The notes under the pieces were generated by a model. That model did not search any database and was not told the origin of the DNA. It worked only from the letters and a program-made list of their open reading frames with translations. A stretch of 6,047 nt of DNA from Bacteroidota bacterium (lineage in GTDB: Bacteria; Bacteroidota; Bacteroidia; 2-12-FULL-35-15): positions 1 through 6,047 of the forward strand of contig JAIOQD010000142.1 of NCBI GenBank assembly GCA_021413595.1. The letters run 5' to 3'. The position numbers and the translations under genes were made by a program. Positions 1 to 5,377 of this stretch are shown piece after piece. The stretch's first letter is position 1; each line of letters opens with the position of its first letter.

Positions 1-605
1 GAAAGTCAGTGCTTATTAAGTGCCTTGCAGGATTGATAGAGCACGAGCAGGGTTCACTATTAATCTTAGGCAAAAAAATTTCTGATCTGAATAAGAAGGA
101 GAGGGGAGAAGCGCGAAAAAAAATAGGCTTTTTATTTCAAAGTGGCGCCTTATACGATTCAATGTGCGTAAAAGAAAACCTTGAATTTCCACTCAAAAAA
201 GCATTGCGGTTAAAGTCGAAAGAAAAAATAAAGTCCTTGGTTGAGGAAGCATTAAATAACATTGGGCTTTCAGAGTCCATCCACAAAATGCCATCAGAAC
301 TCTCCGGTGGTATGAGAAAAAGATTAAGTCTTGCCCGTACATTGATCCTACAACCCGAAATAATATTTTATGATGAACCCACCACAGGTTTAGACCCAAT
401 CACTTCAAAAGAAATAAGCCATCTTATACTGGATGTGCAAAAAAAATACAACACTTCTTCCATCATAATCACACATGATATGGATTGTGCCAGAATTACA
501 GCAAATAGAGTAATTGTACTTAAAGATGGGCAGTTTTTTGCTGAAGGTACTTTTGAGGAATTAGAAAAATCAACAGATGAATGGATCCGTTCATTCTTTG
601 ATTAA
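1..605 (+). CDS. mlaF: Mla-type ABC transporter ATP-binding protein, 5' truncated
   Basis: This is the ATPase subunit of an ABC transporter, most like MlaF/Ttg2A, which powers phospholipid movement between inner and outer membrane with an MlaE permease and an MCE-domain partner. The frame enters at base 3: bases 3-8 encode Lys-Ser, followed by VLIKCLAG, so the window cuts inside Walker A (GxGKS) and roughly 40-50 residues are missing. The GTG at 9 is internal, not a start. Counting it as residue 1, the Q-loop region LFQSGALYD is at 42-50, the signature LSGGMRKR at 98-105, Walker B IIFYDEP at 118-124 with catalytic Glu123, the D-loop GLDP after it, and the switch His156 in ITHD. The FQSGALYDS...ENLEFPL stretch is typical of MlaF and unusual in other ABC ATPases. 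All catalytic motifs present are intact. The permease is probably upstream, outside the window; no mlaD follows. ABC ATPase is certain; the Mla assignment is strong but rests on motifs alone. Confidence 0.9.
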   Translation, partial: KSVLIKCLAGLIEHEQGSLLILGKKISDLNKKERGEARKKIGFLFQSGALYDSMCVKENLEFPLKKALRLKSKEKIKSLVEEALNNIGLSESIHKMPSELSGGMRKRLSLARTLILQPEIIFYDEPTTGLDPITSKEISHLILDVQKKYNTSSIIITHDMDCARITANRVIVLKDGQFFAEGTFEELEKSTDEWIRSFFD

Positions 606-672
606 TTGCTCTTTTTCCTTGCTGTTTTTCTCCCATAGATTAGACAGATTTACGAACTGAACCAAAAAAAAA

Positions 673-745
673 TCCCGCAGATTTCGCTGATAATCGCAGA
701 AAAACATCCCCTACTTATCTGCGTAAATCTGTGAAATCTGCGGGA
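673..745. repeat. Imperfect inverted repeat, CGCAGATTT-type
   Basis: Two 28-base arms, 673-700 and 718-745, pair at 23 of 28 positions around a 17-base spacer. The outer 13 base pairs (TCCCGCAGATTTC against GAAATCTGCGGGA) are perfect. The right arm is itself a decayed tandem of a 9-10 base unit: TCTGCGTAAA, TCTGTGAAA, TCTGCGGGA. From memory, similar CTGCGTAAATCTGCG-like sequences are scattered between genes in Bacteroidota and other genomes, so this may be a dispersed palindromic element; I cannot check copy number here. A run of nine As sits immediately left of it, so on the minus strand the hairpin would be followed by a T-run and could end transcription. On the plus strand the tail is weak. 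Confidence 0.8.
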
Positions 746-803
746 GAAAAGGATTTGTTTACCTCATAGAAAACACACTCCAGCTTTTTATAAATATTTT
801 TAA

Positions 804-811
804 TACATTTG
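804..811 (+). promoter_or_regulatory. Possible Bacteroidota -7 promoter element
   Basis: TACATTTG matches the Bacteroidota consensus TAnnTTTG for the primary sigma factor. Transcription would start near 817, leaving a leader of about 118 bases before the gene at 935. I see no good TTTG -33 partner about 20 bases upstream, and such a short motif can occur by chance in AT-rich DNA. Confidence 0.3.
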
Positions 812-934
812 AATATACCTAAACATAAAATTTTTATAGTTTATTTTAGAAAATTAAAAATATTATCTACCAATATTTAACTACAGGGAAGCCGAAAACT
901 GTAAGAGTAGGCATAAAAAATAAAACTATAAATC

Positions 935-1354
935 ATGAAGAAAATTATTTCGAGTCTTGCTTTATTTTGTCTTGTGTTTATTTTCACTTCTTCAATTACC
1001 GCTCAGGAATTAAGAAGTTCTTCGGGAAGCAGTACCGGTAAAATCGATTCTGACGGAACGATCAGGAATGGTTCGGGAAGCAGTGTAGGAAAAATTGATT
1101 CAGGTGGAACTGTAAGAAACGGTTCAGGAAGTAGCATTGGAAAGATCGATTCAGACGGAACAATCAGAAACGGATCTGGTAGCAGTATAGGAAAAGTAGA
1201 ATCTGATGGAACAGTAAGAAATAGTTCAGGAAGCAGTATTGGTAAAATTGAATCAGGTGGTACTGTGAGAAATAGTTCAGGTAGCAGTATTGGAAGTGCA
1301 AACGGAGTGAAAAAAGAATGGGCCGCTGTTGTGTTTTTCTTCTTTACGTTTTAA
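935..1354 (+). CDS. Secreted five-repeat protein, 5-fold beta-flower type
   Basis: This is a 139-residue exported protein of unknown role. Residues 1-23 form a signal peptide (MKK, hydrophobic core, then SITA before QE). The mature part is a half repeat (LRSSSGSST, 26-34), five 17-residue repeats at 35-119 on the pattern GKIDSDGTIRNGSGSSV, and a tail ending in W129 and a phenylalanine-rich strand (AVVFFFFTF). I recognise repeat and tail from the Bacteroidota family named 5-fold beta-flower protein; the five units agree with that fold. The ring-like structure is family knowledge, and no enzymatic residue stands out. Start: the ATG at 935 is the only one giving a complete signal peptide, with A-rich bases upstream. 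A hairpin terminator follows 18 bases after the stop, so the gene looks monocistronic. No T9SS sorting domain is present, so export by Sec to the periplasm or outer membrane is likely. Confidence 0.85.
   Translation: MKKIISSLALFCLVFIFTSSITAQELRSSSGSSTGKIDSDGTIRNGSGSSVGKIDSGGTVRNGSGSSIGKIDSDGTIRNGSGSSIGKVESDGTVRNSSGSSIGKIESGGTVRNSSGSSIGSANGVKKEWAAVVFFFFTF
1037..1291 (+). repeat. Five tandem 51-base coding repeats
   Basis: Five in-frame 51-base units encode residues 35-51, 52-68, 69-85, 86-102 and 103-119. Amino acids are nearly constant while third positions vary: units 1 and 3 differ at ten bases, nine of them silent. The units alternate between SDG and SGG at the turn (D, G, D, D, G). Confidence 0.9.
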
Positions 1355-1371
1355 ATAAAACTTGTTATAAA

Positions 1372-1403
1372 AAAAATCCCCCGCAAAGTTGCAGGGGATT
1401 TTT
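1372..1403. terminator. Bidirectional hairpin terminator
   Basis: AAAAATCCCC at 1372-1381 pairs with GGGGATTTTT at 1394-1403, with further pairing of GCAA and TTGC in the middle. On the plus strand the GC stem ends in five Ts and closes the gene at 935-1354. On the minus strand it is followed by an even longer T-run, so it can also stop transcripts coming from the minus-strand pair, which has no better hairpin directly after 1713. Confidence 0.85.
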
Positions 1404-1502
1404 AACAAAGCGGCTTAATGCAGTTTTTCGTGCCCCCCGAGATTAAAACTAAACTATTAGAATAAAACTATGTGTAAGTTTAACAGGCATACGGCCAAAA
1501 GC

Positions 1503-1646
1503 ATGGAAACAAAAACAGAGATTGAAAAATCAACCTCTGCTCATGCTATTGGATTAAGTTATTCCTTGGTGAGTTGCTCTTCAGCATTGCTCAACTCCGC
1601 TTCACTTAATGTATCAAATATAAGAAATCTAAATAGCACAGTTTAA
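1503..1646 (+). CDS. Doubtful small ORF, 47 residues
   Basis: An ATG at 1503 opens a 47-residue frame (METKTEIEKSTSAHAIGLSY at its start) rich in Ser, Leu and Asn, ending at a TAA at 1644-1646. I do not recognise it. It has no clear ribosome site, lies 100 bases beyond a terminator and has no good promoter match in front. The middle is moderately hydrophobic but too polar for a confident membrane segment. It overlaps the 1553-1610 inverted repeat. It may be a chance frame or a gene remnant. Confidence 0.15.
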   Translation: METKTEIEKSTSAHAIGLSYSLVSCSSALLNSASLNVSNIRNLNSTV

Positions 1647-1712
1647 TTTACACTCCCTGCCCCCCTTAATACTTTGTTCTTTTTACAAATTAAATTTACG
1701 TATTGCATATTT

Positions 1713-3293
1713 TTATTGCTTCACCATCTTCCTCGTTTCAATAATTTTACCATCTACAACAAGTGTGTAAGTGTAAATACCGCTTGATAGATCACTTGCA
1801 AAGACATTCAACGTCCCTTTACCTTTTTGAGTAAGCTCTGTTGATTGTATCAATTTACCTTGTGCATTGTAAAAAAGCATTTGCGCTTTAACTGTATTAT
1901 CAGGTAAAGAATAATTTATTGTAGTCTGCTCTGCGAAAGGATTTGGAACATTTTGCTCCAAAACTATTGTTTGCGCATCAGTTAACTTTACATCAGTTTG
2001 TTTTATTGATGATTCTGATTGGGTATTTGCTGAGCGGCCTTCATTAATTGTGCAACAATTATTTATTGTTGCCATTAGTTGGTTCAGTTGGTTTTGAAAC
2101 AAGGTGTTATTTGTTACCAACTGATTTTGTAATGATGCAATTATGGAATCCTGATTGGACGCTTTTGTTATTACTGCTGTATTGATAGAATCCTGATTAG
2201 TTGTTTTTGTTGTTAAATTATCAATTTTTTGCTGTTGTTCCTGAATACCCTTTGTTAAAAAGGCAATAAGCTCAATATAATATACTCCTTTATAAGTTAC
2301 AGCAGGATGAATAATATTACCCGATGTATCAACATCAGCATTTTTATTATTAGTAGAAACCAATTCAGGTAAAATTTGTTCTAAATCTTGAGCAACGAAA
2401 CCATAATTTTTTTTCGATGGGAAGTTTAATCCATAAACATTTGTAGTATCGAAATAATATGTTTTAGGCTTTAATTGTTTAATAATCGCTAAGGCATTAT
2501 GAATACTATCAATATCTGTTTTAAACTGTTGGTCAGAAGTGAAATTATCTGCTCCTGTTCTTGTACAGTTGCCGTTTATAGCAACACTTCCATTAACCTC
2601 AAGCTTTTGAGAGGGGCTGGTTGTTCCAATCCCTACGTTGCCTGCCTCTGCTATGGTCATTCTTTTGGTATAAGTAACAGCACCTCCTAATGTTCCTGAT
2701 GGTGCAGTAGAGAAATCTATATAACCAGCACCCGTTGAGTTAAACAATACACACGCTGCCCCCCCATTAGATGCATAGATATGCGCATTTGATGAGTTAT
2801 AGTAACTATTTGCAAACAAATAACCATCCGGTCCATTTGCTCTGAAAAGCATAGTCATTGTTCCGCCATACAAAGCGGAGTAAGTGGTATTTGGGCTTGT
2901 ATGTGTTGTGTTTAATAATTGTAATGTGCTACCCGGTGTCGTTGTTCCAATCCCTACATTACCGCCACTAGTTATTCTCATTCTCTCTGATCCTCCGGCA
3001 TAAAAAAGCATTGGAATGGAGGAACTTGCGTATAAATTAAATGTAGTTGAATTGTTAGAGATCTGCCCTACCAGAGTTCCATTATTTAGAAAATCAAGAA
3101 TTCCTCCATTTGTTGCATTATTTATACCTAAAGTCGTATACCCAGTATAAGTGTTCGGTGTGGCTGTTCCAATACCGACATTGCCCCCGGAAACCACTTT
3201 CAATTGAGCACTGCCAATTAAAGGGAAAAACAATAATGCAGTTGAACAAAATAGGATATTAATTCTTTTGCATGTTAGTTGATTTGTTTTCAT
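1713..3293 (-). CDS. Secreted fibre-like protein: S74 chaperone domain and T9SS sorting domain
   Basis: This 526-residue protein is probably a trimeric surface or secreted fibre. Residues 1-29 are a signal peptide ending in GSA before Q30. Three GNVGIGT motifs (36-46, 110-120, 217-227), the last two preceded by RM-T/R-I strands, mark the beta-rich stalk common in Bacteroidota tail-fibre-domain proteins; two share an identical 17-base stretch (2620-2636, 2941-2957). Residues 253 to about 350 are a peptidase S74/endosialidase-type intramolecular chaperone: SDQQFKTDI, then IKQLKPKTYYF and YGFVAQDLEQILPELV. Ser253 and Lys258 keep the dyad spacing. A coiled coil (about 345-411) ends in Cys413-Cys414, followed by a polar linker. 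Residues 444-526 (EQNVPNPF ... GIYTYTLVVDGK ... MVKQ) are a T9SS type A sorting domain. The start ATG has an A-rich upstream region typical of the phylum. It lies 28 bases after the putative glycosidase gene, probably in one operon. The domains are clear; the ligand is unknown. Confidence 0.92.
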   Translation of the reverse strand: MKTNQLTCKRINILFCSTALLFFPLIGSAQLKVVSGGNVGIGTATPNTYTGYTTLGINNATNGGILDFLNNGTLVGQISNNSTTFNLYASSSIPMLFYAGGSERMRITSGGNVGIGTTTPGSTLQLLNTTHTSPNTTYSALYGGTMTMLFRANGPDGYLFANSYYNSSNAHIYASNGGAACVLFNSTGAGYIDFSTAPSGTLGGAVTYTKRMTIAEAGNVGIGTTSPSQKLEVNGSVAINGNCTRTGADNFTSDQQFKTDIDSIHNALAIIKQLKPKTYYFDTTNVYGLNFPSKKNYGFVAQDLEQILPELVSTNNKNADVDTSGNIIHPAVTYKGVYYIELIAFLTKGIQEQQQKIDNLTTKTTNQDSINTAVITKASNQDSIIASLQNQLVTNNTLFQNQLNQLMATINNCCTINEGRSANTQSESSIKQTDVKLTDAQTIVLEQNVPNPFAEQTTINYSLPDNTVKAQMLFYNAQGKLIQSTELTQKGKGTLNVFASDLSSGIYTYTLVVDGKIIETRKMVKQ

Positions 3294-3321
3294 TTTTGTT
3301 TTATTTTTAGTTTAATTAATA

Positions 3322-5130
3322 TTAAGGGCATGTTATAGTTGGTAACAAGGTAAATTCGGCTCCTAAAGGAACTTCAAAATCCCCATTAATTGTCGCAGTA
3401 TTTGAAAACCGCAATGTTTTAGTATCCGCACTACCTTCTAAAATGGCAGAAGCGGGTGTAATTACCAGATCTGAATAAACCGCATCATAATAGCTATTAA
3501 ATTGAGCTTGTGTTGTAATAGGCGTTCCGGTGCCCAATCCCCAAACCTCCGTACCTGTATCTATTGTTCTTAATGCATCCCCTAAATTGTATACTTCTTT
3601 CCTGATTAACGTACCAGAAGAATTAAAAACCAAAAGCATTGTTGTTTCATTGGTAATTCTACAATCATAATTGATACTTAGGCCTGCGTTAAAGGCAAAT
3701 TTCATATCGAAAGTTCCAGTAACTGAACCATTCAAATTGATTCTAAATGATTTAGTAGTAGCATCTGTTCCCCTTGGACTTTGAATATCTTGATTCATTA
3801 CAACCACTCCAATTTCATTTGGACTTGTTGTATTCTGATATGCAAAGGCTTTGTATGTGCCAGATGTATTGGTTGTACATGAATTAGCAAGATAATTTCC
3901 TTTAAAATTTTTTGCAATCATCTGAAAAAGGTAATATGATGATTTTTTATTTCCTGTTGAGCCGTTGAGGTATCCAATATTTGTTGAGCTGGTTCCTCCT
4001 TCCTTTACACTCCAAAAATTAAGAAAATCTACATTTTTGTTCATGCTAATTGCCATCATTTCTGCCCAAAATTGTCCGCCTAATAAGCCATTTGATCCAT
4101 TTCCAGTAATTAAATCATCTGTTCCAACAGTTGCATTAGTTCCACTAACATCATTCATAAAACAAATATTTGCTTCTGTAATAGCTGCTTTTATAACTGT
4201 AGAATTAGCACTATTATAATTAGTAATTGTAGTATTTAAAGTATTCAACTGGCTTTCAAGAGGTGTCACAAGATTGCTATTTGCAAAATAAACGGGAATA
4301 ACATTTCCAAGAACATTAATAATGTTGGCTCTTGTTGGGTAAATTTTAAAACCGCTTGCGGTTACTCCTTCATTACCGAACGGATAAGTATGAAAACTAA
4401 AAATATCAATGTAAGGAAGAACGTTGTATGTACCAGAAGTTAGAGCTGTTATAGTGCTTTGAGTATATGAACTTACTTCAGGTCCTACAAGAAAAACTGG
4501 TTTTCCATTCCCTGTGTTATATGATCCCCTAATTAATGTTGAAATTACCGAGATATAATCAAAAATACCTGCTGGAGTATTTTGGGGGTTTCCAGTTATA
4601 GAATTATTGTTATTATATTGGCCGTCCGGTTCATTTCCTATAGTGAAGTATCTTACTCCAAGAGGATATAAAGCATCTACAATTAATTTCGCATTTGTTG
4701 CAGCTGTATTTGGATCTACATATGGTAGACTCGTACTCGGATCATAATAACTCAATTGAACCACAGGCGTAAATCCCATAGCAATGATATTTGGAAAGCT
4801 ATTAGCACCCGTAAAAAGTGTAGTATAATCATTTGGCACTCTTAGACATTGGTCATAGGCGATACCGCCAATTCGAAGAAACTCTACTCCACTGTCTTGT
4901 ATATCCGTCCAATGATTTGTATAAGTACCTCCAGGAGCAGTGCAATTTGGAAGTGTGGCTGGCATCCAGGCATTTTGACCAGGAAAATTACTGCTTATTT
5001 GTGCAAAAATTGTAGCTGCATTTGCAATAAGAAGCAGAGTGAATGTTCTTAGTATTCTACTGGAACATTTTTTTTGCAAGTTGGGCTTGCAAAAGAAAAG
5101 ATAGAAGGACTGAAGCGAAAATCGTGCCAA
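3322..5130 (-). CDS. Secreted putative clan GH-A glycoside hydrolase, non-ATG start
   Basis: This protein of about 602 residues is probably a glycosidase acting outside the cytoplasm. A signal peptide lies near 28-43 (FTLLLIANAATIFA before Q44). A (beta/alpha)8 barrel spans roughly 70-405: FLRIGG (84-89), IGNEPD with Glu167 as candidate acid/base after strand 4, FSFHTYPFG (244-252), AITEAN with Glu319 as candidate nucleophile after strand 7, and FLNFWSVKEG (369-378) at strand 8. A beta-sandwich-like part follows to about 505. The last 45 residues (ending INGDFEVPLGAEFTLLP) resemble the 3-coathanger stack domain of Bacteroidota exported proteins; no T9SS domain is seen. The two-Glu layout recalls GH39, GH51 and GH79, but I cannot name a family or substrate. 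Position 5128-5130 is TTG; no in-frame ATG lies between the upstream stop at 5191-5193 and Met56, which is after the signal peptide. A TTG at 5077-5079 gives a shorter, more ordinary signal peptide beginning MQKKCSSR and may be the true start. Confidence 0.75.
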   Translation of the reverse strand: MARFSLQSFYLFFCKPNLQKKCSSRILRTFTLLLIANAATIFAQISSNFPGQNAWMPATLPNCTAPGGTYTNHWTDIQDSGVEFLRIGGIAYDQCLRVPNDYTTLFTGANSFPNIIAMGFTPVVQLSYYDPSTSLPYVDPNTAATNAKLIVDALYPLGVRYFTIGNEPDGQYNNNNSITGNPQNTPAGIFDYISVISTLIRGSYNTGNGKPVFLVGPEVSSYTQSTITALTSGTYNVLPYIDIFSFHTYPFGNEGVTASGFKIYPTRANIINVLGNVIPVYFANSNLVTPLESQLNTLNTTITNYNSANSTVIKAAITEANICFMNDVSGTNATVGTDDLITGNGSNGLLGGQFWAEMMAISMNKNVDFLNFWSVKEGGTSSTNIGYLNGSTGNKKSSYYLFQMIAKNFKGNYLANSCTTNTSGTYKAFAYQNTTSPNEIGVVVMNQDIQSPRGTDATTKSFRINLNGSVTGTFDMKFAFNAGLSINYDCRITNETTMLLVFNSSGTLIRKEVYNLGDALRTIDTGTEVWGLGTGTPITTQAQFNSYYDAVYSDLVITPASAILEGSADTKTLRFSNTATINGDFEVPLGAEFTLLPTITCP

Positions 5131-5377
5131 GAAATTATTTTCCCATTTTGAAAGCTTAAATTCAACTATATCAATAGTTTGGTGTAAATTTTACTTATTT
5201 ATCCAAATTAACTAATTGTAGAAAATAATCCTCAACTTTCCCATTTTGTGTAGAATATTTCCCATTTCTTCTCATTTAAGTATTTCCGTTTTGGCTATTA
5301 ATAATATCCTCTTATCGAAAATTTTCGGGTATGCCTTCTTACTGTTTTACTTTTGAAAGTATAATATTTTAAATGAC
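5131..5377. promoter_or_regulatory. Divergent intergenic region with three TTTCCCATTT copies
   Basis: This region separates the minus-strand pair from the plus-strand gene at 5378 and must hold promoters for both. The ten-base word TTTCCCATTT occurs at 5139-5148, 5237-5246 and 5258-5267, all in one orientation; the first two extend to TTTCCCATTTTG. The second and third are 21 bases apart, about two helical turns. A perfect 12-base palindrome, CGAAAATTTTCG, lies at 5316-5327. I find no clear TAnnTTTG match on the minus strand for the enzyme gene. The role of the repeats is inferred only. Confidence 0.45.
5348..5355 (+). promoter_or_regulatory. Possible -7 promoter element for the gene at 5378
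   Basis: TACTTTTG matches the Bacteroidota -7 consensus TAnnTTTG and lies 22 bases before the ATG, giving a short leader of about 17 bases. The -33 partner is weak: TTTTC at 5322-5326, inside the palindrome at 5316-5327, is at about the right distance. Confidence 0.4.

Larger units (their letters stand above)
606..934. other. Intergenic region with inverted repeat and AT-rich leader
   Basis: This stretch of 329 bases has no convincing coding frame. Its left part holds a T-rich segment after the ATPase stop and then the inverted repeat at 673-745. Its right part (about 776-934) is strongly AT-rich and contains one match to the Bacteroidota -7 element at 804-811. The bases just before the ATG at 935 are A-rich, as is usual for ribosome binding in this phylum. 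I see no clear T-tailed terminator for the ATPase gene on the plus strand. Confidence 0.7.
1355..1712. other. Convergent intergenic region
   Basis: This region of 358 bases lies between the 3' ends of the beta-flower gene and the fibre gene. It holds the bidirectional terminator at 1372-1403 and one doubtful short reading frame at 1503-1646. It also contains a two-tier inverted repeat: ATTAAGT at 1553-1559 with ACTTAAT at 1604-1610, and inside it GAGTTG at 1571-1576 with CAACTC at 1592-1597. I see no tRNA, insertion sequence end or riboswitch. Confidence 0.6.

Noticed and set aside
193..399. Minus-strand reading frame of 68 codons inside the ABC ATPase gene
   Set aside because: It lies wholly antisense to a gene with intact catalytic motifs and its translation shows no recognisable domain.
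1037..1291. Regular 51-base repeats as a CRISPR array
   Set aside because: The units are contiguous, in frame and coding, with no unique spacers.
2499..2690. Plus-strand frame of 63 codons inside the fibre gene
   Set aside because: It is antisense to the chaperone domain and cysteine-rich without pattern; it is a shadow of the real gene.
3965..4219. Plus-strand frame of 84 codons with hydrophobic segments inside the enzyme gene
   Set aside because: It is antisense to the barrel region that includes Glu319; the hydrophobicity follows from the complementary codons.
4833..5052. Two overlapping plus-strand frames opposite the enzyme's N-terminus
   Set aside because: Both are short, overlap each other in different frames and lie antisense to the signal peptide and first barrel strands.
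5316..5327. Perfect 12-base palindrome CGAAAATTTTCG as an operator
   Set aside because: It sits near a possible -33 position, but a palindrome of this length is expected about once or more by chance in AT-rich DNA of this size.
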